Of a DNA stretch of 64,000 bases, positions 52,721 to 60,987 are shown one piece after another (position 1 is the first letter of the stretch; every line of letters begins with the position of its first letter). Made by a program: the position numbers and the translations under genes. The stretch is from contig NZ_KL591002.1 in the NCBI RefSeq assembly GCF_000716335.1, positions 355,020 through 419,019 of the forward strand. Direction: 5' to 3'. The notes under the pieces are model-generated. The model searched no databases and was not told where the DNA came from. It was given only the letters and a program-made list of their open reading frames with translations. Origin of the DNA: Streptomyces sp. NRRL S-118 (GTDB lineage Bacteria; Actinomycetota; Actinomycetes; Streptomycetales; Streptomycetaceae).

Positions 52721-53616
52721 TCAGGGGCGCGGCTCGTACTGCTCGCGCGGCAGGAGCTGGATCTTCACGCCGTAGCCGGAGCGGTCCTGGGGGACGTGAT
52801 CGCGTTCCTGCTCGATCAGCTCGCAGCCGGGGCAGCGCAGGGTGTCGGTGACGTAGGCGTGGGGGTCGCCGCCGCGTTCGCGGTCCCACTCCTCCAGCCG
52901 GGTGTGGCACTCCGGGCACACCGACCGCTGCCAATCCGCCCAGGCCAACGCCTTGGCCCGGTCGAGGTCGGACCAGCGGCCGTCGCCGCCGAGGAACTGC
53001 GAGTGCGGAATGCCGTACCGCTCGCACAGCTCCAGTTCGGCGCGCAGGCCGGCGTCACGGCTCAGCCTTTTCCCAGCTCGACCCGGCTCTCCTGCTGGAT
53101 CTGCCAGGCCGCGTCCCACAGCGCGTTGGCGTCCGGCGCCGACCAGCCGTTCAGCAGCTCCTCGGCCTCGTCGCGGTTCATGCCGTCCACGGAGGCCGCC
53201 GCCACCAGCGCGGCGGGGAAGGTGTCGGCGTTGAAGATCGCCCCCTCCTCCGCCTGCTGTTCGGTGGGCGGGTGCTCGCTGATCAGCTCCTCCAGAACCG
53301 GGCGCGGCAGCGCGCGGAAGGTCAGGAACTCCGAGGCGGCGTCGAGTGCCAGGAGGGCCTGGTCCCGCGCCTCATCGGCGTCGGCGGCCTGGCGTGCGGC
53401 CAGCTCGTCACCCGGGTTGGCCTCGGCGACGAACCGTGCCCGGCGGGCAGCCTGCTCAGCCTCGTCGTACCGCTGGCGCAGCTCGGCGTCATCGCAGATG
53501 CGGAGCCGGTTCTGCGCCTTGCGCCTACGGCGGAGGCGCTCCATCTTGGCCGACCACGCCCCCTCCGCCGACGTGGCGGAGGGGGACGGGCGCTTGGCCT
53601 GTGCGGGGCGCGACAC
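52721..53616 (-). CDS. tail assembly chaperone G-T fusion by -1 frameshift
   Basis: The G frame (stop at 53062) and the next frame overlap. Slipping back one base at GGGAAAA (53068-53074) continues translation as RLSRDAGLRAELELCERYGI down to 52721. The added part contains two CxxC pairs (CPECHTRLEEW, CPGCELIEQ), a zinc-binding look typical of T-like extensions. The pair lies between the tail tube and tape measure genes, exactly where siphophages encode G/G-T chaperones. No independent start serves the second frame well. Confidence 0.8.
53062..53616 (-). CDS. tail assembly chaperone (G-like)
   Basis: This is a 184-residue helical, Ala/Glu-rich protein (RMRICDD-like basic start, DELAARQAADADEARDQALL, EELLNGWSAPDANALWDAA). 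In siphophages the G product coats the tape measure before tail tube polymerisation. The stop TGA at 53062-53064 directly follows the slippery heptamer, so most ribosomes would make this short form. Confidence 0.75.
   Translation of the reverse strand: MSRPAQAKRPSPSATSAEGAWSAKMERLRRRRKAQNRLRICDDAELRQRYDEAEQAARRARFVAEANPGDELAARQAADADEARDQALLALDAASEFLTFRALPRPVLEELISEHPPTEQQAEEGAIFNADTFPAALVAAASVDGMNRDEAEELLNGWSAPDANALWDAAWQIQQESRVELGKG
53068..53074 (-). promoter_or_regulatory. -1 ribosomal frameshift slippery site
   Basis: On the coding strand, G-GGA-AAA stands in frame two codons before the stop of the G-like gene. This is an X-XXY-YYZ heptamer close to the GGGAAAG used by phage lambda for G-T. 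Confidence 0.8.
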
Positions 53617-53618
53617 GA

Positions 53619-54254
53619 TCAGCCCTCGTCAGCGTCGTGCTCGCGGACCGTCGCCTCGGTCTTGGTCTCCGTGGTGCTGACCACGGTAACGTCGACGTGG
53701 TCACCGTCGGGGTGACCGTGCCCGTGGTCGTCGTCGCAGTCCTCGTCCGGCAGCGGACGGGGATGGGCCTGCGGCACCGGGCGGTCGAGCGACGGCTCGT
53801 CGGTGATGGTGAAGTCGACCTTGAACTTCGCGGCCTCGTTGCCGGTGCTGTACGTCGCGGCGCGGGTAGCGACCTGCACGGGGAACACGTCCACCGAGCG
53901 AGAGCCGGGCAGGTCGCCCTTGCGGAGCAGGATGACGTAGCCCTTCGCGCCCTTCGGGAGCTGCTGCTCGATCGCGTCGGAGAACCGGTCCTCGTAGAAG
54001 GTCAGGCTGGAGTTCTCGGCCTTGTCGTTGCCCGGGATCGAGGAGTTGAAGGTCGAGCCCATGTCGGGGGTCTCGATGGGGTCGTTCTCCAGCGCCCAGC
54101 CCTCGATGTCCGAGACAGCGTCGGTCAGGGCGAAGGCGTTGGTGATCTCTCGACGGCTGGGGTACTTCGGGTCGTTGAGGTCCTTGGACCACAGGATCTT
54201 GGAGATGCCGCGCCGCAGAAATCGGCTCTGGGTCTTCTTCGTGCTCGTGGACAC
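53619..54254 (-). CDS. major tail tube protein
   Basis: This is a 211-residue protein in the tail-tube position, immediately upstream of the chaperone genes. It begins TKKTQSRFLRRGISKILWSK and has a beta-rich core (SSLTFYEDRFSDAI, KGYVILLRKGDLPGSRSVDV, AAKFKVDFTITDEPSLDRPV). The C terminus is unusual: an Asp/His cluster (DEDCDDDHGHGHPDGDHVDV) that could bind metal or decorate the tail surface. The start is GTG. Confidence 0.82.
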   Translation of the reverse strand: MSTSTKKTQSRFLRRGISKILWSKDLNDPKYPSRREITNAFALTDAVSDIEGWALENDPIETPDMGSTFNSSIPGNDKAENSSLTFYEDRFSDAIEQQLPKGAKGYVILLRKGDLPGSRSVDVFPVQVATRAATYSTGNEAAKFKVDFTITDEPSLDRPVPQAHPRPLPDEDCDDDHGHGHPDGDHVDVTVVSTTETKTEATVREHDADEG

Positions 54255-54384
54255 AGGTCCGCTCCCACTTCTGGGGCAGCGTCCCGTGCGAGGCCCTGCC
54301 CCTTGACGTTCAAAGGGGGTTCGCCTGGCCTGGGGCCTAGCGTCCGCGCGGGCCTCCGCGGTGAGGATCAGAAGAATCGATTCT

Positions 54385-54828
54385 TCATGCTGGGGTCACG
54401 GTGATCGTGACCCGCTGCACGTAGGACACGATAGCGCCTGCCGCCGACACCGAGGGCTCTCCTCCGGCGTCGTAGGTCAACTCCCTGTCAATGACACGCG
54501 CTTCGGGAACGTGCAGGTCGTGGGTCCAGCGTCCGTCGGTCCGGCCGACGACGCCGGCGCGCACGCGATCGGCCAGCCACTCGACCTGATCGGCTCGTTC
54601 CCCGACCGAGGTGACCTGGTAGGACCAGGCGGCATCGGCGTGCCAGTCCCACAGGGGCGGGCCCGCGAACTCGGCGGGCAGCGAGTCGAGGATCGTGTAC
54701 GGCACGGGCGCCGGCTCCCAACCGGACTTCGCCTGCACGCGCGGGAGTTTACCGACACCGCAAGGGCGGCCCGTGGCGTGCTCCAGGAGTGCGGCGAGCG
54801 CGCGGGTCACCGGAAGACGAGCAGTCAC
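54385..54828 (-). CDS. tail terminator-like protein
   Basis: This 147-residue protein has the look of minor tail or tail-terminator proteins: an N-terminal helix, then PVPYTILDSLPAEFAGPPLW, YQVTSVGERADQVEWLADRV and a final beta strand pair. It lies upstream of the tail tube gene and overlaps the gp10-like gene by four bases, the standard order at a head-tail joint. Confidence 0.7.
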   Translation of the reverse strand: MTARLPVTRALAALLEHATGRPCGVGKLPRVQAKSGWEPAPVPYTILDSLPAEFAGPPLWDWHADAAWSYQVTSVGERADQVEWLADRVRAGVVGRTDGRWTHDLHVPEARVIDRELTYDAGGEPSVSAAGAIVSYVQRVTITVTPA

Positions 54829-55253
54829 GGCAGCACTCCGTCCGCCAGGGCCTGGATGAACGCCGGTTCGGTCTGCCGGAACGCGGGCTCGACGTGCGGG
54901 AACGGCGGCTGCCGGTAGTGCCGCCCGAGGCTGTCCACGCCGACGAAGCCGTATTCCAGCCGTCGCGCCTGCGGGGCGTCGGAGAACACCTCGGCGGTGA
55001 CCTCGCCACCGCCGGTACGCATCCGCACGTCCCAGGAGGCGCGGTACTGTCCGGTGATCACGTTCGGGCCGGGCCTGCCGCTCGCGTTCCGCTGGATGCG
55101 GACCCGCAGCAACATGGCGTGGTGACGCGTGATCGTCCGCGTACGGGCACGGGTGGCCGGACCCATCCGGGCCAGCGCGGCGGCCAGCGCGATCGGATCA
55201 CGGAACGCGGTCGCGTCCGGGTGGGCGTTGGGATGCGGGTTCGCCGGGGCCAT
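54825..55253 (-). CDS. HK97 gp10-like / neck protein
   Basis: This is a 142-residue protein in the HK97 gp10-type position. ALARMGPATRARTRTITRHH, then ASWDVRMRTGGGEVTAEVFSD and RRLEYGFVGVDSLGRHY, show the helix followed by paired strands typical of these head-tail joining proteins. It overlaps genes on both sides by one to four bases. Confidence 0.7.
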   Translation of the reverse strand: MAPANPHPNAHPDATAFRDPIALAAALARMGPATRARTRTITRHHAMLLRVRIQRNASGRPGPNVITGQYRASWDVRMRTGGGEVTAEVFSDAPQARRLEYGFVGVDSLGRHYRQPPFPHVEPAFRQTEPAFIQALADGVLP

Positions 55254-55684
55254 CAGTCGATCACCTGCACCCTGACGATGCGAACCACGCTGTAGGTGCC
55301 CACCGCTTCGTTGGAGACGCGGAACCGACGGCCCACCAACTGCGGGTCGCGGGGACCGCCGGGGCGCACGGAACCGGCCACACGGATCACGTCGTCGCGC
55401 CGCAGCACCGGGGCTTCCACCGGCAGCACGGCCTGGTAGTCGGTGGTCGGCGGCTCGACGGCGACCGACCCGCCCACGGCCTGGGTGATGGCCGGGCGGC
55501 CGAGCGGCATCACCGCGCCGAGCCCGCCCCAGACCAACTCCTCGTCCGGCGCGGGCGGCACGAGCCGGCCCGTGGACTCGTCCAGCACGTCATCCGTACG
55601 GCCTGCGCTGTCCCGCCACGCTTCCAGCTTGTCGTCCAAGATGCGGCCGACGACTCGGCGCGCACCCTCCACGTCAAAGGCCAC
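55253..55684 (-). CDS. head-closure-like protein (DUF6093 type)
   Basis: This is a 143-residue protein with a helical start and a beta-rich body (YQAVLPVEAPVLRRDDVIRV, GRRFRVSNEAVGTYSVVRIV) resembling the stopper/head-closure family annotated as DUF6093 in actinophages. The GTG at 55684 lies inside the end of the upstream gene. Its presence, with no portal or capsid gene beyond it, is notable. Confidence 0.65.
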   Translation of the reverse strand: MAFDVEGARRVVGRILDDKLEAWRDSAGRTDDVLDESTGRLVPPAPDEELVWGGLGAVMPLGRPAITQAVGGSVAVEPPTTDYQAVLPVEAPVLRRDDVIRVAGSVRPGGPRDPQLVGRRFRVSNEAVGTYSVVRIVRVQVID

Positions 55685-56051
55685 GAGCCCACTCCACAAG
55701 CTGGGTCAGCATCGCCTTTGTCAGCGAGTACGGCTCGGAGCCGAGGTCAGGGCGGGCCAGCGCGGCGCGCTCCAGAGCCTCCGGGTCGATCGCGTCCAGG
55801 AAGATGGCTGCCACTGGCCCCGGGTCGGGCGGGTCGGCAATCGCGACACGGGCCATCCCCGACCACTGACTATCGCCGCGGTCCGCGACGTGCAGCAGGA
55901 CCTCCGGCCGTTCCCCGGCGAAGTGGCTGACCGAGTACGCCTTGACGGCGCTCGGGTCGATTCGCGAGCCGTCGATCTCGATGTCGGCCCGACCGCCCCG
56001 CGCGCTGATCTCCACGCGACGGGCGGTGGCCGTGTCGTTCGTCTGATCCAT
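55674..56051 (-). CDS. hypothetical neck-module protein
   Basis: This is a 125-residue protein with a beta-rich first half (RRVEISARGGRADIEIDGSR, RPEVLLHVADRGD) and a helical end. It is the first gene of the leftward late operon and overlaps the head-closure-like gene. In complete siphophages this place is held by head-tail connector proteins. Here, 213 bases of intergenic DNA separate it from an unrelated rightward regulator gene. Confidence 0.55.
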   Translation of the reverse strand: MDQTNDTATARRVEISARGGRADIEIDGSRIDPSAVKAYSVSHFAGERPEVLLHVADRGDSQWSGMARVAIADPPDPGPVAAIFLDAIDPEALERAALARPDLGSEPYSLTKAMLTQLVEWARGL

Positions 56052-56265
56052 TCAGCCGACGCTAGGAGCAGTGTCGGACACCTCGAGGCGGCGGTAACGG
56101 AGCCCCGGCGGGCGCCGTCCCGTGCCTGGCCAGCCGTACGGGCGTCCTGGCGTGGATCTACGGGTTTGCTCCGTCGGTCCGTTAACACTTGGCGACGGGC
56201 CTTCTGGGCACCATTCGCAATACGTACTCTGGCCACAATGCTCCGATCAGCGAGGGGAAGCCGAC
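56052..56265. other. divergent intergenic region between tail operon and regulator gene
   Basis: This stretch should contain promoters for the leftward late operon and the rightward XRE-TPR gene. The AATACGTACTCT stretch near 56218 is the AT-richest part. It is also where head genes would be expected in a complete phage. Confidence 0.5.
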
Positions 56266-57495
56266 GTGAATGAGAGCGTTATGCTGGGGGATCGACTCCG
56301 GGTGGCACGCAAGACGCGGGGACTGTCCGCCGCGCAACTTGCCCAGCGGGTCGCGGTCTCCCCCAGCCTGGTGCAGAAGCTGGAGTCCGGCGCGCGGAAG
56401 GCGACGCCGAGCCTGATACTCGCCCTGTCGAGGGCCCTGCACTTCGGCCCCGAGGTGCTGACCGGTCAGCCGTACTACGGGGACCCCGAGGCGGAGGACG
56501 GCGTGCACGCCGTCATTCCGGAGCTGAGGCGCATCCTGCTGTGCTTCGACACCCCAGATGAGCTGGAGACGCGTCCACGCGCTCTGCCGGTCCTGGCCTC
56601 CGAGGTGGACCAGATCGCAGCTCTCCGGCGTGATGCCCGATACGTGCCGATGGGGCCGCTGCTCCCTCCGGTGATCACAGAACTGACCCACGTTGCTCTC
56701 AGCGCGCGTGGCGATGAACAGCAGAAGGCGTTCTGGCATCTGGCCCGCGCGTACCGTGCGGTCAACAGTCTGGCCCACAAGATGGGGCACCACGACCTCG
56801 GCAATACGGCCCTGGAGAGGGTGAGGTGGGCAGCTGACCGCAGTGGCGATCCCCTCATGCAGTTCACGGCCGGGTTCCTGGTGGCGGGGTCGATGCTGCG
56901 GCAGGGAGCTACCGAGTCGGCTCGTCGCAAGCTCAAGGGCCTGCGGCACGAGTTGGAGCGGGCCCAGCCGGAGCATTCGTACACCGACGACGCGCTTGCG
57001 GTCGACGGGGCATTGCTGCTGAAGCTGGCGGTCGTTGAATCGCGGGACAACAACCCCGATGCGGCGGAAGAGTTCCTGCGCGAAGCAGAGCAAGTGGCGC
57101 TGATGGCCAGCAACCGGGACAGCCTGGCCTACGAGATGAGCTTCGGCCCCACAAACATCAAGATCCACTCGGTGCATACGTTGATCGACACCGGCGACAG
57201 CGAGCAGGCCCTCGCCCGGCTCGCTGAATGGGGACAGGGCGGAGCGGCATGGGCGCCGCCTGCCTCCACGGTGGGTGAGCGATCCAGCCACCATCACATC
57301 GACGTCGCCTCCGCACGCCTGGCGGAAGGTGACCGCGGCGGAGCGTTCGCAGAGCTGAAGCGAGCCCGGAAGATCGCGCCGAACCACACGCGATTCCACC
57401 CATCCGTGCGCGAAACGCTCGGCTCGCTGCTGCGCATGGACACGCACCCGTCCGCCGAGTTGTCCGCGTTCGGCACATGGGCCGGAGTCGCGTAG
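56266..57495 (+). CDS. XRE-family regulator with TPR-like C-terminal domain
   Basis: This is a 409-residue protein. An XRE helix-turn-helix (GDRLRVARKTRGLSAAQLAQ, VSPSLVQKLESGARKATPS) occupies residues 8-60. A long helical repeat region with TPR-like spacing follows (QKAFWHLARAYRAVNSLAHK, NPDAAEEFLREAEQVALMAS). In Streptomyces, such regulators often sit at the front of peptide-natural-product clusters and may sense a small molecule or peptide. The GTG at 56266 follows GAGGGGA. It is probably cluster-specific because it precedes the radical SAM genes. Confidence 0.8.
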   Translation: MNESVMLGDRLRVARKTRGLSAAQLAQRVAVSPSLVQKLESGARKATPSLILALSRALHFGPEVLTGQPYYGDPEAEDGVHAVIPELRRILLCFDTPDELETRPRALPVLASEVDQIAALRRDARYVPMGPLLPPVITELTHVALSARGDEQQKAFWHLARAYRAVNSLAHKMGHHDLGNTALERVRWAADRSGDPLMQFTAGFLVAGSMLRQGATESARRKLKGLRHELERAQPEHSYTDDALAVDGALLLKLAVVESRDNNPDAAEEFLREAEQVALMASNRDSLAYEMSFGPTNIKIHSVHTLIDTGDSEQALARLAEWGQGGAAWAPPASTVGERSSHHHIDVASARLAEGDRGGAFAELKRARKIAPNHTRFHPSVRETLGSLLRMDTHPSAELSAFGTWAGVA

Positions 57496-57537
57496 CACAA
57501 CTCCCTTTACGCTCGCGGGACTTGGCCTGAATTGGGT

Positions 57538-57554
57538 GCGGACAGTTTGTCCGC
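57538..57554. promoter_or_regulatory. perfect palindrome between regulator and next gene
   Basis: GCGGACA-GTT-TGTCCGC lies 40 bases after the regulator stop. A second hairpin (CCTCTCACA with TGTGAGGGG, 57582-57605) follows just before the next start. Either could be an operator or an attenuator. Confidence 0.5.
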
Positions 57555-57614
57555 GCACACCCGCCTCCAGAGTGGAATGGTCCTCTCACACTCAGTTGTG
57601 AGGGGGCCTTTCCT

Positions 57615-58034
57615 ATGTCGGACGCGATCCCGACCACTCGACTGCCAAGGTGGATGCCTCTCGGCAGCGAGCCGGAGTTGTGTCCCGCCGGCACGTGGTG
57701 GGACGCCATCCGTGCACCCGAACATCTGGGCCGCAGGGCCGTAGAACTCATCGAGGAGCAGGGGCTCCCTGTGGGCTCCGTCGTCCTCGACGAGGGCGGC
57801 CGTGAGCCGCGCATGTACTTCCTGACGCCGGTCGGCACCGCTGAACGGTGGGCGGAACAGGGCACTGTCGCGTTGGGACCGTCCTGCCACGTCCTGGTCC
57901 CGTCGGCGAAGCGGACGTCCGGCCCCGGTCTCCACTGGTACCGGCTGCCCACCGGCCCCCGTGCCGTGATCTCACCTGACGGGCTTCACCGCGCCCTGAT
58001 CAAGGCGCGCCGGGAGCGCGAAGACCCCCATTAG
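57615..58034 (+). CDS. hypothetical protein
   Basis: This is a 139-residue protein. It contains WWDAIRAPEHLGRRAVELIE, GLHWYRLPTGPRAVISPDGL and a basic C terminus. I recall similar short Streptomyces proteins near regulators of the XRE-TPR type, without known function. The ATG at 57615 follows GAGGGGG. A role in regulation or substrate handling of the adjoining cluster is a guess. Confidence 0.55.
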   Translation: MSDAIPTTRLPRWMPLGSEPELCPAGTWWDAIRAPEHLGRRAVELIEEQGLPVGSVVLDEGGREPRMYFLTPVGTAERWAEQGTVALGPSCHVLVPSAKRTSGPGLHWYRLPTGPRAVISPDGLHRALIKARREREDPH

Positions 58035-58186
58035 GACTCGCTCTGCGGCCTGAACTCCTCCCCGTGGGAGCTGCCGCAGAGCGGCTAGGCGCCGCCCCAC
58101 CCACTCCCCGTGGGGCGGCACCCGCCGGTCTCCGGCGGATGCAAGTGATTGTTTCCAGCACGTCCGACACACAGAGAGGATCAACC

Positions 58187-58546
58187 GTGCCTCAAGCCAG
58201 GCGAGAGAAGAAGGATCACCTGATCTACGCGGACGTCGTGGACTCCAAGTCCAAGGCGGGCGTGTGGATGGGTGAGCGGGCCTCCTTCCAGGAGAAGCAG
58301 GGCCGCATCATCGAGGCGCTCAAGGAGCAGACCGACTGGGTCGAGCTGAAGGACGCGATCATGGTCATCGGCACCGACCCGGCCGGCATCACGGTCATCG
58401 CCCCCAACCCGACCCTGCCCGGCGTGATCGTCCTCGCCGACGGTGGCTCGCCGGCCACCTCCGCGAAGCTCCAGGCCACGGCCGAGGACAAGGTCCGCGA
58501 GGTCATGGCCGAGCTCGGCATCGCCGAAGAGGAAACGGCGGCCTGA
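58187..58546 (+). CDS. small conserved-looking protein preceding radical SAM genes (possible precursor or partner)
   Basis: This is a 119-residue protein. Its middle (KAGVWMGERASFQEKQGRII, then DAIMVIGTDPAGITVIAPNP) is hydrophobic, beta-like and lacks a classic leader-core division. It has no cysteine. It ends five bases before the radical SAM start, so the two are coupled. It could be the peptide substrate, a recognition protein or unrelated. The GTG at 58187 follows AGAGAGGA with good spacing. Confidence 0.5.
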   Translation: MPQARREKKDHLIYADVVDSKSKAGVWMGERASFQEKQGRIIEALKEQTDWVELKDAIMVIGTDPAGITVIAPNPTLPGVIVLADGGSPATSAKLQATAEDKVREVMAELGIAEEETAA

Positions 58547-58551
58547 CCAAC

Positions 58552-59853
58552 ATGGCCGTCCCCCGGATGCTGTGGGGGAAGTACTTCCAGTACGAGCGGG
58601 ACGGGGAAGCAGTTCTCCTCGACCCGGTCGGGCTGGACAGTGTGTTCATCGACTCCGGCGAGGTCCACGACCTCGCCGGGGTCCCCCCGACCGCGACCCA
58701 TGAAGCCCTCGCAGGGCTCGGCTTCACCTCCGACGGCCCCATGGCCGACCGGCGAGAAGCACTCCGTAACCGTCTTCGACTCCTTGGGCTCGACGCCACA
58801 CCTGACCGCATCAGTGGTCTGCGCGTAGTGCTCACCGACCGCTGCAACATGGCCTGCACTTACTGCTTCGTCGATACGAACACCGGCAAGCCGGACGTGA
58901 CGAAGGAGGAACTGTCGGAGGGCTTGGGGTTCCTGTTCGAGCAGAACGCTGGCCAGGAAGAGGTGTCCATCCAGTGGTTCGGCGGCGAGCCGACGATCCG
59001 CTTCGACCTCATGCAGTACGGCGACCGGCTCGCAGACACCCTCGCCGACCGCTACGACGTCGCAAGGGTCCGGCGCACGGTCGTCACCAACGGGGCCCGT
59101 CTGACCGACGAAGCCCTCGACCACTTCGTCGCGTACGAGTATGGGGTCGGCATCTCCATCGACGGCCCCCCGGGTATCAATTCCGCCCACCGCCTCCTGC
59201 TCGGCGGACAGCCCGCAGACGACCGCATCCGCCGCAACGTCGCCCGATTCGTCGAGGCGGAGGGGCTGCACGTGGGCTGCAACCTCACCCCAACGGCCGC
59301 GAACATTGGGCGATTGGCCGAAACTGTCCGGTGGATCATCGATGACCTCGGGCTGAAGTTCATCTACGTCAACACCCCCATCCCGACGGCGGGCCGCTGG
59401 CAGGTCAAGGGCGCCGACCTGGCTCAGGAGCTCTACGAGGCCCGCCTGGCCGCCCTGGGTCGCGGCGGAATGCTGTTCTCTGTCCTCGACCGCGCCTTCC
59501 AGGCCCTCGACACCCGCCGGCCGATGCTGTTCGACCACATGCAGGGGGACCGCAGTCTGAACGCCGCCCTGCTGCCCGGCAACCGGGTCAGCCTGTGCGA
59601 CATCAACTTCACCGAGCCGTCATTCCTGCACACCCTGGACGAGTTGCGGGCCGATCCCGGCCGCCTGGCTGGTGTGGCGAAAAACGTCGCACCCATTTCC
59701 GAGTGCGGGAACTGCCCGGCGCTCGCCATCTGCGGCGGCCCCTCGCGCAACGAGCAGGCCCTCGTCGGAGGCACCAGCCCTGATCCCGAGATGTGCGCGT
59801 TCTACACGAGCACCGTGGAGATCGCCGTGTGGGACAACACGGGGGTGCAATGA
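58552..59853 (+). CDS. radical SAM/SPASM-type peptide-modifying enzyme
   Basis: This 433-residue enzyme carries the radical SAM motif C98xxxC102xxC105 (CNMACTYCF), GGEP at 144-147, TNGARLT and SIDGPPGINSAHR. C-terminal cysteines (SECGNCPALAICGG and a later PEMC) suggest auxiliary clusters of the SPASM/twitch type. It uses SAM to form a 5'-deoxyadenosyl radical, and relatives install crosslinks or epimers in peptides. The following radical SAM gene overlaps it by four bases (ATGA). Confidence 0.88.
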   Translation: MAVPRMLWGKYFQYERDGEAVLLDPVGLDSVFIDSGEVHDLAGVPPTATHEALAGLGFTSDGPMADRREALRNRLRLLGLDATPDRISGLRVVLTDRCNMACTYCFVDTNTGKPDVTKEELSEGLGFLFEQNAGQEEVSIQWFGGEPTIRFDLMQYGDRLADTLADRYDVARVRRTVVTNGARLTDEALDHFVAYEYGVGISIDGPPGINSAHRLLLGGQPADDRIRRNVARFVEAEGLHVGCNLTPTAANIGRLAETVRWIIDDLGLKFIYVNTPIPTAGRWQVKGADLAQELYEARLAALGRGGMLFSVLDRAFQALDTRRPMLFDHMQGDRSLNAALLPGNRVSLCDINFTEPSFLHTLDELRADPGRLAGVAKNVAPISECGNCPALAICGGPSRNEQALVGGTSPDPEMCAFYTSTVEIAVWDNTGVQ

Positions 59854-60143
59854 GCGTCAAAGTCCGTACGGCGCTGGTCTCCACGGCCGGGCACTGCAAG
59901 GTGGCCTGCGGCTTCTGCTTCCGCGCTGACCGTGCTCACGGCTTCCTCGACACCGCGACGTACACACGCACACTGTCGCGGCTGCGGGAGGCCGGCGTAG
60001 AGGGCGTATGTCTGACGGGTGGCGAGCCCACCCATCATCCGCAGCTCAGGCAGCTTGTACGGCTGGCGCACCAGTTCGGCATGTCGGTGTCGATGGTGAC
60101 CTCGGCTCGCTCCGTGGCCGAGGTCATCGCCCTCTCCATGTGA
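59850..60143 (+). CDS. N-terminal half of a split radical SAM enzyme
   Basis: This is a 97-residue protein with C16xxxC20xxC23 (CKVACGFCF) and GGEPTHHPQLRQLVRLA, i.e. the cluster site and the first strands of the radical SAM barrel, but it stops at ALSM. The remaining barrel is encoded directly after it from a GTG at 60140 that overlaps this stop (GTGA). Either a one-base frameshift broke one enzyme, or the enzyme is naturally made as two coupled chains. Confidence 0.7.
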   Translation: MSVKVRTALVSTAGHCKVACGFCFRADRAHGFLDTATYTRTLSRLREAGVEGVCLTGGEPTHHPQLRQLVRLAHQFGMSVSMVTSARSVAEVIALSM

Positions 60144-60754
60144 CCCACCTACTGAGCAACGTGACCGTGTCCGCCGACTCGCAAGGCGCGATGCTGCTGG
60201 GACGCACCACCCGCACGGCGGCCTCGGGCATCGCCACGCTACGTGCCATCAGCACCGAGACGAAGATCCTCCACGTCACCTGCTGGGGCCTGAGCGACGA
60301 TGAGTGCCAGGAGCTGGCCGACCTCGTGTCCGAGGCAGGCGTGGAGGTCCAGTTCAGCCCCGTCGTCCTCGACGAGCGCGCCTTGCGCCGGGACGCCAAG
60401 TCGGTCCAGGACTATCTGGTACAGCAGCATCTGGACGCCGACGTGCTGAGCCGCTACTTCAACCTGTCCGATCGGTACCGGGCCTACCTCGGCGAGCTCC
60501 GGGACCTACAACTCCCACCGACGGGGGGCGAGCGGTGGTCGTGCCGCTCGGCGACCGCGTACGTGTCCGCGGACGGTCACATACGGCGCTGTCCCTACGG
60601 CCAGGCATCAGTCAGCGTCGATGCACCTCGGGCCAGCATCAGACAGTTCCTGACCGATCCGGCGCAGGACCGCGTGACCCCGGACTGCGCTGCAATCTGC
60701 CGATCCTCCGCCGCATCCGACGACCGCACGGCGTCGTGCGCCGCGCCGGCGTGA
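60140..60754 (+). CDS. C-terminal half of the split radical SAM enzyme
   Basis: This is a 204-residue protein continuing the barrel: LLSNVTVSADSQGAMLLGRT, TKILHVTCWGLSDDECQELA and AGVEVQFSPVVLDERALR. It ends with cysteines (GERWSCRSATAYVSADGHIR, RRCPYGQ, DCAAICRSS) that look like an auxiliary cluster. It lacks the CxxxCxxC motif and so needs the preceding chain. Its codon pattern is normal, with no decay. Confidence 0.65.
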   Translation: MTHLLSNVTVSADSQGAMLLGRTTRTAASGIATLRAISTETKILHVTCWGLSDDECQELADLVSEAGVEVQFSPVVLDERALRRDAKSVQDYLVQQHLDADVLSRYFNLSDRYRAYLGELRDLQLPPTGGERWSCRSATAYVSADGHIRRCPYGQASVSVDAPRASIRQFLTDPAQDRVTPDCAAICRSSAASDDRTASCAAPA

Positions 60755-60793
60755 GCGGCGCTACGCACACGACTCCAGGTCGTGTCCCGCCGA

Positions 60794-60964
60794 GTGGTGT
60801 AGCCGATCAAGCCGGAGATCTTCACGGAGACCCGGTCGGCGAGAGGCCGGGGCCATGTCCGGGCCGCAATCCGCAGGCTGACGCAATGTCAGCCCAGCCG
60901 GGGTGCGCGGAGCCTCGATTCCGGTTGTGAGCTGCGCCTTTGTCGGCTTGATCGGCTACACCAC
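60794..60964. repeat. 21-base inverted repeat flanking 130 bases
   Basis: GTGGTGTAGCCGATCAAGCCG (60794-60814) and its exact reverse complement (60944-60964) bracket the gap between the split radical SAM gene and the dioxygenase gene. Either strand of each arm encodes GLIGYTTRRD when read outwards-in. It could be a MITE footprint, a long hairpin terminator or paired control sites. Confidence 0.6.
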
Positions 60965-60987
60965 GAGAAGGGACGCCATCCGACTCC

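Noticed and set aside
58064..58186. Longer start for the small protein before the radical SAM gene
   Set aside because: The extra 41 residues overlap a hairpin-rich leader and the GTG at 58187 has a much better ribosome-binding site.
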